From NCBI RefSeq assembly GCF_001612945.1, contig NZ_BDBK01000016.1:372001-436000 (forward strand): DNA of 64,000 nt, written 5' to 3'. Of the stretch, positions 48,300 through 57,568 are shown piece by piece. The notes below the pieces were generated by a model that did not search any database, had not been told where the DNA came from, and saw only the letters and a program-made list of their open reading frames with translations. Every line of letters begins with the position of its first letter. Position 1 is the first letter of the stretch. This DNA is from Nocardia inohanensis NBRC 100128. GTDB taxonomy: Bacteria > Actinomycetota > Actinomycetes > Mycobacteriales > Mycobacteriaceae. Position numbers and translations under genes: made by a program.

Positions 48300-50018
48300 G
48301 TGGAATTGACGCGGGGCGCGAACGCGCCGGTAGCGGCTTCGGCAGTGTCGTTGGTGGTGGAGTGGGAATCGGGGCGGGAGGTCGACCCGCAGGCGCTGCT
48401 GCTGGCTGAGACGGGGAAGATCCGGTCCAACGACGATTTCGTGTTCTTCAATGCGCCCCGGCATCCTTCGGGCGCGGTGCAATTGGAGGACGCCGGGAGC
48501 GGGCGGGCCACGATTCGCCTGGGGCTCAACGCAATCGAGACCGGCGTCGACCGCGTGGTCATCGCCGGATCGGTCGAGACGGGCTCCTTCCGCGATGTGC
48601 CTGGGCTGACCGTCTCGGTGCGCGACGGCAGCCGGGAATTGCTCCGCTACGTGGTGCAGCGCTCCGAAGCCGTGACGGCCATGGTGCTGGGCGAGTTCTA
48701 CCGGCGCGGCGTGGAGTGGAAGTTCCGCGCCGTCGGACAGGGCTGGGACAGCGGATTGCGCGGCCTGGCAGAGGAATTCGGCGTCGAAGTGGATGACGAG
48801 CCGGATGCGCCCCACCCGCTGCCCGAACCGGGCCGGACTCCGCCGCCTGTCGGTTCGCCGGTGCCGGCCCCGGATGTCACCGTCAGCTCGCCCGCTCGCG
48901 GCTCGCATCTCGATCCGCCCGCCACGCCGGTCCAGCCCGCGGGGTGGTATCCCGCCCCGGCCGATCCGGCCCGCCTGCGGTGGTGGAGCGGGACCGGCTG
49001 GTCCGACGACTATCGAAAGGCGTTCCCCGCCGACGATCCCGCCCACTGCGCGCGCTGCGGCCGCCCGAAGAGCGTGCCTCGTTTCGGGGGTTTCGGCGCG
49101 GCGCACGCCTGCCGCTGGTGCGAGAACGAAGTCGCCGAACTGCTGGAGACCTGGCGGCAGCAAGCCTGGCAGGTGCTGGGCAGCACCGGTCCGGACGGCC
49201 CGCGCTGGGACGAGCTGTGGGTCATGCTGCGGTTCCACATGATCAGTGAATCCACCGGGCGGGAAGCGTTGCAGTCCTTGGCCGTTTCCCACCTGGAACG
49301 GGTCGTGGCCTTCGCCTTCGCCGACGGCGAGATCGAACAGCAGGAGCTGGATCACTTCGAGCGCACCGTCGCGGCCTTGGGTGCGGCGACCGACTTGTCG
49401 GCGGCCGACCGGCATATCGACGGTCTGCGCCGGCGCATGCTGCGTGGTCGCGCGCTGACCCAGGTGAAGGTCGGCGACCTACCTCGGATCGACCGTCCGG
49501 ACCTGCACCTGGAGGCGGACGAACTGCTCTACGTGGACGTCAACTCGACCCAGATCAGGTATCTGGCCAGCGGCCCCAAGCACACCGGCGGCCGATTGAT
49601 CGGCAGCAGCAAGAAGCTGCGCTTCGTCGGCACCGGCGCGGGCACCGAACTGACCTGGACGAAGATCGTCTCGGTCCGCCACGAGTACGACACCGTCGTC
49701 ATCTCCGCCACCACCGCCCGGGGCGGCGGCACCTATCGGGTGCCCGACGCCGAATACGTCGCCGCCGTACTGGAAGGCGCGCTCCGAGTGGCCAAACGCC
49801 TGGTCCTCGCCCCTGGTCAACGGGATTCCCGGGCGATTCCCCAGGATGTGAAATCGCAGGTGTGGCAGCGTGACGGCGGCAAGTGCACCCAGTGCGGGGC
49901 CGCGGAGTACCTGGAGTTCGATCACATCATCCCCTGGAGCCGCGGCGGCGCCACCAGCGTCGACAATCTCCAGATCCTGTGCCGCCGTTGCAATCTGGAG
50001 AAGGGCGCGCGGATCTGA
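48300..50018 (+). CDS. TerD / DUF2510 / Zn-ribbon / TerB-like / HNH nuclease fusion
   Basis: This predicted 572-residue protein starts at GTG 48300 (GTG 48276 possible). The N-terminal TerD domain (about 1-163) shows LTRGANAP, a degenerate Ca-site and GKIRSNDDFVFFNAP. A Pro-rich linker leads to a DUF2510 motif (AGWYPAPADPARLRWWSGT, about 214-235). Four zinc-type cysteines follow (250, 253, 271, 274), then a TerB-like helical region with FADGEIEQQELDHFE (about 335-355), and a beta-rich region. The C-terminal HNH nuclease has CTQC at 529-532, EFDHIIPWSRGG and CRRCN. All HNH residues are present. Function is not established; stress or anti-phage DNA processing is inference. Confidence 0.85.
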   Translation: MELTRGANAPVAASAVSLVVEWESGREVDPQALLLAETGKIRSNDDFVFFNAPRHPSGAVQLEDAGSGRATIRLGLNAIETGVDRVVIAGSVETGSFRDVPGLTVSVRDGSRELLRYVVQRSEAVTAMVLGEFYRRGVEWKFRAVGQGWDSGLRGLAEEFGVEVDDEPDAPHPLPEPGRTPPPVGSPVPAPDVTVSSPARGSHLDPPATPVQPAGWYPAPADPARLRWWSGTGWSDDYRKAFPADDPAHCARCGRPKSVPRFGGFGAAHACRWCENEVAELLETWRQQAWQVLGSTGPDGPRWDELWVMLRFHMISESTGREALQSLAVSHLERVVAFAFADGEIEQQELDHFERTVAALGAATDLSAADRHIDGLRRRMLRGRALTQVKVGDLPRIDRPDLHLEADELLYVDVNSTQIRYLASGPKHTGGRLIGSSKKLRFVGTGAGTELTWTKIVSVRHEYDTVVISATTARGGGTYRVPDAEYVAAVLEGALRVAKRLVLAPGQRDSRAIPQDVKSQVWQRDGGKCTQCGAAEYLEFDHIIPWSRGGATSVDNLQILCRRCNLEKGARI

Positions 50019-50021
50019 AAC

Positions 50022-50699
50022 CTAGACCGCGAGTTCCTCGAGCAGTTGCCGGCACAGCCGATCCGCCCGCCGCGTGGTCTCCGGCTGCCGGAACTCCGGC
50101 GTCAGCGAAAGCACCTGGGCGCATGCGGTTTCCAGATCGATGAGATGCCCCACCGACACGAACACCGGTTTGACCCCGGTGCGGGTGCGCAGTGCGCGCC
50201 CCACCGGATCGCCGTCGATGGTGATCTCCGAATACGACCCGCGCTCCGCGCCCGGCATCTCGAACCGCCCCCACGCGTTCTTCGCCACCCCCAGCGTCGG
50301 CGTCTCGGTGACGAGCCCGAAGTGACAGGCGAACCCGAACCGCCGCGGATGCGCCAGCCCCTGGCTGTCGCAGATGAACAGATCGGGTGTGACAGTGAGC
50401 TTTTCGAGCGCCTTGATCGTCGTCGGCAGTTCCCGGAAGCTCAGCAGGCCCGGTACGTAAGGGAAATCGGTATGCCCCCGCGCGGTGGCGGTCTCGACGG
50501 TCTCCAGGGTCTCGGTATCGAGCACCACGATGGCCGCCACCACATTGCCGTCGTCGTCGTACGCGGAGTCAAGCCCCGCTACCGTGCGGAAGCTCGGCGG
50601 CCGCGGGTTCGCGGTGACCACCTGCGAGCGGAGCCGATCCTGTAGCGCGATAGCCTGCTCGGGGCTGTCCGGCCACGGATCGGGATTCGCTACCTTCAC
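50022..50699 (-). CDS. nfi: Endonuclease V
   Basis: Endonuclease V (225 residues) nicks DNA or RNA beside deoxyinosine/inosine. AGLDSAYDDDG carries the first metal Asp, VPGLLSFRELP the Glu, and CDSQGLAHPRRFGFACHFG the second Asp and His region; SVGHLIDLETA is the C-terminal motif. GTG 50699 has GGAG 6 bases upstream and gives the usual length; ATG 50726 and 50774 are alternatives. Its stop is 3 bases from the stop of the convergent HNH fusion gene. Confidence 0.93.
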   Translation of the reverse strand: MKVANPDPWPDSPEQAIALQDRLRSQVVTANPRPPSFRTVAGLDSAYDDDGNVVAAIVVLDTETLETVETATARGHTDFPYVPGLLSFRELPTTIKALEKLTVTPDLFICDSQGLAHPRRFGFACHFGLVTETPTLGVAKNAWGRFEMPGAERGSYSEITIDGDPVGRALRTRTGVKPVFVSVGHLIDLETACAQVLSLTPEFRQPETTRRADRLCRQLLEELAV

Positions 50700-50880
50700 A
50701 TTTCGCTCCGTATACCTTCGCGCCATCTGCAACGAATAAGAACTGTAGGCCCCGGCCGGTTCGGGGCTGAACACCCAGCACGGGTACCCTTGTCGCCGCC
50801 GTCACAGGGCGACCGGGATACGAGCGTCGGTAAGCTCGGGACCGGATGGGTGAGGACTCGATGAAAGAAGGCAACCGATC

Positions 50881-52038
50881 GTGAGCAGTGCCATCACATT
50901 GGGCATGCCGTCCGCACCGGCGGCTGTGCTCGCCCCGCGTCGTAAGACCCGTCAGCTGATGGTGGGCAATGTGGGCGTGGGTAGTGATTTCCCGGTGTCG
51001 GTGCAGTCGATGACGACCACCAAGACCCATGACGTGAACGCGACCTTGCAGCAGATCGCCGAGCTGACCGCCTCCGGCTGCGATATCGTCCGGGTGGCCT
51101 GCCCGCGGCAGGAGGACGCGGACGCGCTGCCGATCATTGCCAAGAAGTCCGGTATCCCGGTCATCGCCGATATCCACTTCCAGCCCCGCTACATTTTCGC
51201 GGCCATCGACGCGGGATGCGCTGCGGTGCGGGTGAATCCGGGCAATATCAAGGAATTCGACGGCCGCGTCAAAGAGGTCGCCAAGGCGGCCGGCGCGGCG
51301 GGCATCCCGATCCGCATCGGCGTGAACGCGGGTTCGCTCGACAAGCGCATGATGGAGAAGTACGGCAAGGCCACCCCGGAGGCCCTCGTCGAGTCGGCGC
51401 TGTGGGAGGCGAGCCTGTTCGAGGAGCACGGCTTCGGCGATATCAAGATCTCGGTCAAGCACAACGACCCGGTGATCATGGTCGAGGCGTACCGGCAGCT
51501 GGCCGCGAAGTGCGATTACCCGCTGCACCTGGGCGTGACCGAGGCCGGTCCCGCCTTCCAGGGCACCATCAAGTCCGCGACCGCCTTCGGCGCGCTGCTA
51601 TCGCAGGGCATCGGCGACACCATTCGCGTCTCGCTCTCCGCGCCTCCGGCCGAGGAGGTCAAGGTCGGCGGTCAGATCCTGCAATCGCTGAACCTGCGCC
51701 CGCGCAAGCTCGAGATCGTCTCCTGCCCGTCCTGCGGTCGCGCCCAGGTGGACGTCTACACCCTGGCCAACGAGGTCACCGCCGGTCTGGAAGGCATGGA
51801 AGTGCCGTTGCGGGTGGCCGTGATGGGCTGCGTCGTGAACGGCCCCGGCGAGGCCCGCGAGGCCGATCTGGGTGTGGCTTCCGGCAACGGCAAGGGCCAG
51901 ATCTTCGTCAAGGGCGAGGTCATCAAGACCGTCCCCGAGCACCTGATCGTGGAGACCCTGATCGAGGAGGCCATGCGCCTCGCCGAGGAGATGGGCGAGG
52001 AGGCCGGCAGCGGCGCTCCCGTCGTCACCGCGAGTTAG
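50881..52038 (+). CDS. ispG: 4-hydroxy-3-methylbut-2-enyl diphosphate synthase
   Basis: IspG/GcpE (385 residues) is a 4Fe-4S enzyme converting MEcPP to HMBPP, the penultimate MEP step. RRKTRQLMVGNVGVG starts the TIM barrel, and ADIHFQPRY and RVNPGNIKEF are barrel motifs. The cluster ligands are Cys in SCPSCGRAQVDVY and in MGCVVNGPGEAREAD with the following Glu. It starts at GTG 50881 after AGAAGG. It completes the dxr-rip1-ispG set, although two accessory genes are inserted here. Confidence 0.96.
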   Translation: MSSAITLGMPSAPAAVLAPRRKTRQLMVGNVGVGSDFPVSVQSMTTTKTHDVNATLQQIAELTASGCDIVRVACPRQEDADALPIIAKKSGIPVIADIHFQPRYIFAAIDAGCAAVRVNPGNIKEFDGRVKEVAKAAGAAGIPIRIGVNAGSLDKRMMEKYGKATPEALVESALWEASLFEEHGFGDIKISVKHNDPVIMVEAYRQLAAKCDYPLHLGVTEAGPAFQGTIKSATAFGALLSQGIGDTIRVSLSAPPAEEVKVGGQILQSLNLRPRKLEIVSCPSCGRAQVDVYTLANEVTAGLEGMEVPLRVAVMGCVVNGPGEAREADLGVASGNGKGQIFVKGEVIKTVPEHLIVETLIEEAMRLAEEMGEEAGSGAPVVTAS

Positions 52039-52108
52039 AAATCCGGATCGGCGTGCGGTCCGGTGCAATAGTGCGGCGCGTTTTCACACTTTCTGGCAGG
52101 CTGTGAAC

Positions 52109-52972
52109 GTGCGGAGTGTGCTGGAGCCGACTCGCCGGGCCAAGCAGTCCGGAGCCCGTCAGCTCGCGAACCGCGATCTGACACAGGTTTTGCGCGTGCT
52201 CGACACCGATCCGGTGGCGAGCTGCATGGTGTCCGCGCGCCTCCAGGAGTACGGGCTGGACGCGCGCGGAGTCTACGGTGAGCTGTGGAGCCGGGGTGGT
52301 CCGGAGGATTCGCTCTGCTTCTCCGGCGCGAATCTGGTGCCGCTGCGCGGCGGTCCGGAAGATCTGCGCGCCTTCGCCGATCGGGCCGTGCGCGGCGCCC
52401 GGGTGTGCTCCTCGGTGGTGGGCCGCCGTGAACTCGCGCTGCCGCTGTGGGAATTGCTGAGCGAGCATTGGGGTCAGCCGCGCGAGCTACGCGACGATCA
52501 ACCGCTGCTGGCGTTGGAGAAGACCGCGGCCATCGCACCCGATCTGAAGGTGCGCCGGGTGCGGCCGGAGGAGATCGACCGCTATCTGGTGGCGGCCATC
52601 GCCATGTTCACCGAGGAGATCGGCGTCGATCCGCGCGCGGGGGACGGCGGTCGCAGCTACCGTCGCCGCGTCTCCAGCCTGATCGAATCCGGCCGGGCCT
52701 GGGCGCGTTTCGAAGACGGCGAAGTGGTGTTCAAGGCCGAGGTCGGCGCGCTGTCGCGGCGGACCGGCCAGATCCAGGGCGTGTGGGTGCATCCGGAATT
52801 CCGCGGCCGGGGCTACGGCACGGCGGGCACGGCGGCCGTCGCGAACGTGGTGGTGGCCTCGGGCCGCACGGCCAGTCTCTATGTGAACTGCTACAACGAA
52901 GTCGCCCGCCGCGCTTACGACAAAGTCGGGTTCCAGCAGGTGGCGACCTTCGCGACCGTGCTGCTGGACTGA
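52109..52972 (+). CDS. GNAT acetyltransferase (Rv2867c-like, two-domain)
   Basis: This 287-residue protein has an N-terminal DUF4081-type region (LTQVLRVLDTDPVASCMVSAR) and a C-terminal GNAT domain. QGVWVHPEFRGRGYGTAG is the acetyl-CoA pyrophosphate-binding motif A, with SLYVNCYNEVARRAYDKVGF motif B. GTG 52109 has GGCAGG 8 bases upstream; GTG 52103 is close by. The substrate is unknown. It follows ispG by 70 bases and is probably co-transcribed, as in mycobacteria. Confidence 0.9.
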   Translation: MRSVLEPTRRAKQSGARQLANRDLTQVLRVLDTDPVASCMVSARLQEYGLDARGVYGELWSRGGPEDSLCFSGANLVPLRGGPEDLRAFADRAVRGARVCSSVVGRRELALPLWELLSEHWGQPRELRDDQPLLALEKTAAIAPDLKVRRVRPEEIDRYLVAAIAMFTEEIGVDPRAGDGGRSYRRRVSSLIESGRAWARFEDGEVVFKAEVGALSRRTGQIQGVWVHPEFRGRGYGTAGTAAVANVVVASGRTASLYVNCYNEVARRAYDKVGFQQVATFATVLLD

Positions 52973-53058
52973 CGCTCGTCTGTGAGATCGCCGTGAAATC
53001 CGTTACGGCACAGTGTGTCGCCGGGGTTTGCCCATAGTTGGCTCTACCATGTGTGCCG

Positions 53059-54846
53059 ATGTCCACACGGGGTATGACCTTGCTGATCGCCGTCGCGGTC
53101 ACGATAGCCGCAGCCGGATGCGCCTCCGGCCCACAGGGCCCGGCGCAGGCCGCCGACGCCTTCGTCACCGCCTTCGCCGACCATGACGCGCAGGCCGCCG
53201 CCGACTTCACCAATCAGCCCGAAAAGGCCGCTCCCGCATTGAGTTCCGCCTGGGAGAACCTGCAAGCCGAGAAGCTCGTCGCGCACACCGGCGACGCCCG
53301 CGTCACCGGCGACACCGCCATCGTCGACTACAGCTACGAATGGCATCTGCCCAAGGAGCGGGTGTGGAACTACAAGGGTCAATTGCAGATGGGCCGCACT
53401 GACGGCAAGTGGACGGTGCGCTGGAACTCGGCGAATATCCATCCGCAGCTGGGTAATACGCAGACCCTGCAATTGCGCTCCAATCCCGCCCCGCGCGCCC
53501 GCGTGAACGAGCGCTCCGGCAGTGATGTGCTGGTGCCGGGACCCATGTACCGGGTGACCTTCAAACGCGTCGCAGGGGCCGATACCGGCGCGGTGGCGCG
53601 GGCGCTGTCGGCGGCGCTGCAACCCATCGACGAGAAGCTCACCGCGGATGCCATCTGGTCCGCGGTCCGCCAGGCCGACGGCCCGGTCACCGTCGTCCAG
53701 CTCTCGGAATGGGAGTTCGAACAGGTCGGCTCGGACCTGGTGGGGCTGGCCGGGGTCAGTTACAACAAGGAATGGGACATGGTCCCCACCGATCGCCACT
53801 TCGCGCCCGACCTGCTCACCCAGGTTCGCAAGACGGTGATCGACGAGGTCGACGGCAAGGCCGGCTGGAGCGTGGTCACCGTCAACTCCAACGGCGCCGA
53901 TACCGACGTGCTGAAAGAGGTTGAGCCGCAGGCGTCCCCGTCGTTCTCGCTGAGCATCGACCGCTTCGTGCAGAATGCCGCGCAGCGGGCCGTGGACCTG
54001 CGCCAGGAGCAGGCCATGATGGTGGTGATCCAGCCGTCCACCGGCGCCATCCTGGCCATCGCGCAGAACTCGGAGGCGGACAGGGACGGTCCGGTGGCGG
54101 CCTCGGGCATGTACCCGCCAGGCTCGACCTTCAAGACCGTCACCGCCGCGGCCGCCATGGCCAATGGCGTGGCCACGCCCGACACCGTGGTGCCGTGCCC
54201 CAGCCGGATCGTGGTGGGGGAGCGCACGATTCCCAACTACAACCTCTTCTCCGTCGGCGATGTGCCGATGGCGACCGCCTACGAGCGGTCCTGCAATACC
54301 GCCTTCGCCAAGATCGCCTCGGAACTGGGCGGGGAGGATCTGCGCAAGACCGCGGCGGCGCTGGGCATCGGCCCGGATTACACCATCGTGGGCCTGCCGA
54401 CGGTGTCGGGATCGGTGCCGGAGGACGACGATCTGGTGCAGCGCGCCGAGGACGGAATCGGTCAGGGCAAGGTGCTGGTGAGCCCGTTCGGGCTGGCGAT
54501 GGTGGCCGCGACCGTCGCCAATGGCGCTGTGCCGGTGCCGTATCTGATCTCGGGCCACCCCACCAAGGTCGACGGCGATCATCCGGCGCTCGCCCCGGAT
54601 GTGGTGAACGGCCTGCGTCTGATGATGCGCAAGGTGGTGCTGGGCGGCACCGCCGAACGCATCGCCGATCAGGGCGAGGTGTACGGCAAGACGGGGGAGG
54701 CCGAGGTGGACGGCGGCTCGCACTCGTGGTTCGTGGGTTACCGCGGCGATATGGCCTGGGCGACTTTGGTGGTGCGCGGCGGGAGTTCCGACAACGCGGT
54801 GGCGGTGACGCGGGATATGGTCACGGCGTTACCGCCGGGGTACTGA
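53059..54846 (+). CDS. Penicillin-binding lipoprotein (Rv2864c-like)
   Basis: This class B penicillin-binding protein (595 residues) is a peptidoglycan transpeptidase anchored by lipid. The lipobox AAAGC puts the modified Cys at residue 21. An NTF2-like MecA_N domain follows (about 30-150), then a dimerisation region, then the transpeptidase: Ser356 in SxxK (GSTFKTV), SCN in ERSCNTAFAK and Lys543 in YGKTGEAEV. TACCAT lies 8 bases before ATG 53059, suggesting a leaderless mRNA. It acts outside the membrane on the cell wall. Confidence 0.93.
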   Translation: MSTRGMTLLIAVAVTIAAAGCASGPQGPAQAADAFVTAFADHDAQAAADFTNQPEKAAPALSSAWENLQAEKLVAHTGDARVTGDTAIVDYSYEWHLPKERVWNYKGQLQMGRTDGKWTVRWNSANIHPQLGNTQTLQLRSNPAPRARVNERSGSDVLVPGPMYRVTFKRVAGADTGAVARALSAALQPIDEKLTADAIWSAVRQADGPVTVVQLSEWEFEQVGSDLVGLAGVSYNKEWDMVPTDRHFAPDLLTQVRKTVIDEVDGKAGWSVVTVNSNGADTDVLKEVEPQASPSFSLSIDRFVQNAAQRAVDLRQEQAMMVVIQPSTGAILAIAQNSEADRDGPVAASGMYPPGSTFKTVTAAAAMANGVATPDTVVPCPSRIVVGERTIPNYNLFSVGDVPMATAYERSCNTAFAKIASELGGEDLRKTAAALGIGPDYTIVGLPTVSGSVPEDDDLVQRAEDGIGQGKVLVSPFGLAMVAATVANGAVPVPYLISGHPTKVDGDHPALAPDVVNGLRLMMRKVVLGGTAERIADQGEVYGKTGEAEVDGGSHSWFVGYRGDMAWATLVVRGGSSDNAVAVTRDMVTALPPGY

Positions 54847-54855
54847 AGTCCTGGG

Positions 54856-55071
54856 TCAGCGGTCGGCGGGAAACTGCGGGACGCCGGTCGATTCGCGTAC
54901 GCAGGCCGCGGGATGGATACCGCCGGTGAGGGCTTCGGGGACGTATCGCTGCTGGGCCAGGGTTCGGGCGGGCGGTCCGGCGGTGGAGGCGTCTCCCAGG
55001 ATCTCGGTGACTCCCGCACCCGCGAGGATCATGCCGGCTGTGGTGAGTAGCAGTAGGGCCGAACGCTTCAT
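54856..55071 (-). CDS. Small secreted protein of unknown function
   Basis: This 71-residue protein from ATG 55071 has a good upstream GGGAGCAGGAT. It begins MKRSALLLLTTAGMILAGAG, a signal peptide with cleavage likely near residue 20-31. The mature part is short, with one Cys in HPAACVRESTG and no known domain. It is convergent with the PBP gene, stops 9 bases apart. Coding character is reasonable; the short length limits confidence. Confidence 0.65.
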   Translation of the reverse strand: MKRSALLLLTTAGMILAGAGVTEILGDASTAGPPARTLAQQRYVPEALTGGIHPAACVRESTGVPQFPADR

Positions 55072-55207
55072 ATCCTGCTCCCTTGTTCGGGGATGACTCA
55101 GGAGACCCGAAAGGTCTGTTTCGGAGAACCGTGTGCGCTTGGGGTTGGCTGACTGTTTGCCGCCGGAAACAAACGGTAATCCGGGCCCATATGCGCAGGC
55201 AAGACCC

Positions 55208-55227
55208 GAGTGTGATCCTGCACACTC
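55208..55227. promoter_or_regulatory. 7-bp inverted repeat upstream of small secreted gene
   Basis: GAGTGTG and CACACTC are spaced by 6 bases (ATCCTG). The inner TGTGA and CACAC resemble half of a Crp-type site. It lies in the 213-base gap upstream of the 71-residue secreted protein gene. Confidence 0.35.
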
Positions 55228-55284
55228 GCTCGACGAGAGTGGTGCAGGTCACGGCGAAATTCGCGCCCGAAAAAAAGAAACCGA

Positions 55285-55797
55285 TCAGTTTGAGCGATGC
55301 AGGGTGGCGGCCAAGTGATGCTGCAAAGGCTGCTCCACCGCGGCCATGCGCAGCGTGTACCCGAGCGTGTCGCCGGACAGGTCGAAGGTGCGGCCCAGTG
55401 CCGTAACCGATTTCGCGGTGGAGCTGCGGCCGATCGAGGTCGAGTCCAGCTCCAGGCGCAAGCCGTCGTCATCGGAGACCAGACGGCCCTCGCAGATCTC
55501 GGTGATGCCGGTCGGATGCGCCAGGATCAGTTCGATCCGGTCCCCGCCGATGGCCCGCAGATACCCGGTCTCGCTGTGCATGGGCCGGCTGCCGTCGGCG
55601 GCGCGGGTGCGCTGCCGGTAGGTCAGGAAGGGCCGGCCGACATGACCGAAGTGCACTTCCTCCAGGTATTCGAAGGAATCGATGGTCGGGTATTCACCCT
55701 GCCCGCGCCCCTTCCAGGTGCCCAGCAGCGGGGCCAGATGGGCGATATCCGGATGGGGTGCGACAGCGGTTTCGGGTTCGAGCACGGCGGCCAGCAT
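55285..55797 (-). CDS. Nitrobindin-like heme-binding beta-barrel protein
   Basis: This 170-residue protein of the nitrobindin/THAP4 C-terminal (DUF1794, FABP-like) family. The hallmark GTWKGRGQGEYP near residue 27 opens the barrel. LHRSN at the end, with HHLAATLH just before it, supplies the C-terminal proximal His. Family members bind ferric heme and react with NO and peroxynitrite; M. tuberculosis Rv2717c is a recalled homologue. It lies 117 bases downstream of the exporter genes on the same strand and could be the last gene of that unit. Confidence 0.85.
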   Translation of the reverse strand: MLAAVLEPETAVAPHPDIAHLAPLLGTWKGRGQGEYPTIDSFEYLEEVHFGHVGRPFLTYRQRTRAADGSRPMHSETGYLRAIGGDRIELILAHPTGITEICEGRLVSDDDGLRLELDSTSIGRSSTAKSVTALGRTFDLSGDTLGYTLRMAAVEQPLQHHLAATLHRSN

Positions 55798-55914
55798 AGT
55801 TCGCCCCCCGAGTTCCGGCGGTCGGACGACGCGCCCTTGTCCCGGTATTTCCGGAAAGGGGGCTGGATCGGGGGTTTGTGATCGAAAGTCGGGGGCAAAA
55901 CGGCGGTCCGATGG

Positions 55915-56736
55915 TCAGCGGCGGCTTGCCCGGCGGTAGCCGTAGGCGGCGGGCAGGGCGAAAAGAATGATCGCGCCGACCGACCAGGCCACCGTCTGCA
56001 ATAGCGGCCCGGCCAATGGTCCGCCCTCGGCGAGCGCGCGCATGGTGTCGACCGCCACCGACATGGGCTGATTGCGGACCACCGGCTGAATCCAGTCCGG
56101 ATACGCGCCCAGCGGCACGAATCCGGTGCTGAAGAACATGAGCAGCGAGGTCAGGATGGCGATCGCCTCGACCAGCGTGGATTTGGCGGTGAAGACGGCG
56201 ATGGCGGTGACGATGGTCGCGAAGGCCAGCCCGAACAGCACCGGCAGCCAGAGGAAGGCGAACGCGGCGAGGGGCCCCTGCCGGAAGCGGAAGCCGAGCG
56301 CCGTCCCGAAGGCGACGATGATCAGCGTTCCGGCGAATATCCGGCAACCCTCGGCGAAGATGCGGGCGGCCAATCCGGAGCCGCGATGCACCGGCAGCAC
56401 CCAGAACCGGGCGAGCAATCCGGCATCCCGTTCCCGGCCCAGCATGACCCCGCTGGCGACGGTCCCCGACAGCGCGCCGACCAGGGTGACCATCGGGACC
56501 GAACCGTAGAGGGCGCTGTGATGGGAGAACTTCTCGATCTGATTGCCCACCACGATGTCCAGCATGAGCAGCAGCAGGCACGGGACGATCAGCGTCTCCA
56601 GCAGCGTGATGGGATCGCGGCCCCAGCGCAGCAGCAGCCGCTGGGTCTGAATCCAGGTGTGCCGCAGCAGCGCCGGCGCGGACGCTTCGGGAACGCTGAT
56701 GGTGTCGTCGGGTGCGGTGGCGTCGAGGGTGGCCAT
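55915..56736 (-). CDS. ABC-2 type transporter permease (DrrB-like), second copy
   Basis: This 273-residue membrane protein has six hydrophobic segments and the ABC-2 family layout. RHTWIQTQRLLLRWGRDP forms the amphipathic start, and FFSTGFVPLGAYPDWIQPV, then VRNQPMSVAVDTMRAL, is the DrrB signature region. With the neighbouring permease and ATPase it forms an efflux pump, probably for the NRPS product. It starts 1 base after the preceding permease stop. Its end is followed by the nitrobindin gene. Confidence 0.88.
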   Translation of the reverse strand: MATLDATAPDDTISVPEASAPALLRHTWIQTQRLLLRWGRDPITLLETLIVPCLLLLMLDIVVGNQIEKFSHHSALYGSVPMVTLVGALSGTVASGVMLGRERDAGLLARFWVLPVHRGSGLAARIFAEGCRIFAGTLIIVAFGTALGFRFRQGPLAAFAFLWLPVLFGLAFATIVTAIAVFTAKSTLVEAIAILTSLLMFFSTGFVPLGAYPDWIQPVVRNQPMSVAVDTMRALAEGGPLAGPLLQTVAWSVGAIILFALPAAYGYRRASRR

Positions 56737-56737
56737 G

Positions 56738-57568
56738 TCACGACCTCTTCATGTTCAGCCGGACGGTGAAGTACAGCGACAGCGCGATGATGGCGGCGCA
56801 CCACAGCAGCGGCGGGGTCAGCACCGCGTCGGTGACCACGGTGAAGCGCGGTGGTTTGTCGCCGCCGAGCGCTCGCAACCCGTACGCGAACTGCGAGACC
56901 GGCTGATTGCGCACGAAAGCCTGGACCCAGTGCGGGAATTGGGTGGCGGGAGCCAGGCCGGTGGAGAGCATACCGAGGATGAGTGGCGGCAGCACCAGCA
57001 TCTGGGTGGTGGCCTCGGGGCTCTTGGTGACGGTGCCGATGACATCCGCGCCCAGACAGAAAGCGATGCCGATGAGCATGCCCAGCGCCACGAAACCGAT
57101 GGTGTGCGACCAGGGTCCGTAGAACCGGAAGCCGATGACGTGCACGCAGATCAGCGCGGTGATCATGGCCACGGTGAGCCGGAAGACGTTGGCGGCCATC
57201 CGCGCCGCGGTCGGGATCAGCGGATGCATGGGCATGGCGTCGAAGCGGCGATCCAGGCCCGAGACCATATCGGTGGCCGCGCGGAAGGCCGCGGAGATGG
57301 CGGTGAAGGCGGCGGCTTGCAGGATCACGATGGGCGCCATGAACTGGGCGTAGCTGCTGAATCCGGTGCCGGAGAACGACATCACGCGATTGAGCGGAAT
57401 GTAGAAGCTCACGGTGAAGGAGGCGGGCGCGAGGATCGAGGTGAGGATCTCGCCGGTGGTGACGGCCGGGACGATGAGCCGCAGCGTCAGCACCCACCAC
57501 TGCTGCAAGGTCCCCGGGGTGGCGCGGGCGGCGGTCAGCCACGCGCTCGGGGCGGCGGTGGCGGTCAC
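56738..57568 (-). CDS. ABC-2 type transporter permease (DrrB/DrrC-like), first copy
   Basis: This 276-residue membrane protein has six hydrophobic segments. It opens with QQWWVLTLRLIVPAVTTGE. FVRNQPVSQFAYGLRALGG is the same motif as in the second permease, so they are paralogues forming a heterodimeric channel. GTG 57568 overlaps the ATPase gene as GTGA. Export direction is inferred from family; the substrate is presumably the peptide made by the adjacent synthetase. Confidence 0.9.
   Translation of the reverse strand: MTATAAPSAWLTAARATPGTLQQWWVLTLRLIVPAVTTGEILTSILAPASFTVSFYIPLNRVMSFSGTGFSSYAQFMAPIVILQAAAFTAISAAFRAATDMVSGLDRRFDAMPMHPLIPTAARMAANVFRLTVAMITALICVHVIGFRFYGPWSHTIGFVALGMLIGIAFCLGADVIGTVTKSPEATTQMLVLPPLILGMLSTGLAPATQFPHWVQAFVRNQPVSQFAYGLRALGGDKPPRFTVVTDAVLTPPLLWCAAIIALSLYFTVRLNMKRS

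Noticed and set aside
46680..49415. 911-residue antisense frame across dxr, rip1 and the Ter-HNH gene
   Set aside because: It lies opposite three well-supported genes and has no recognisable domain.
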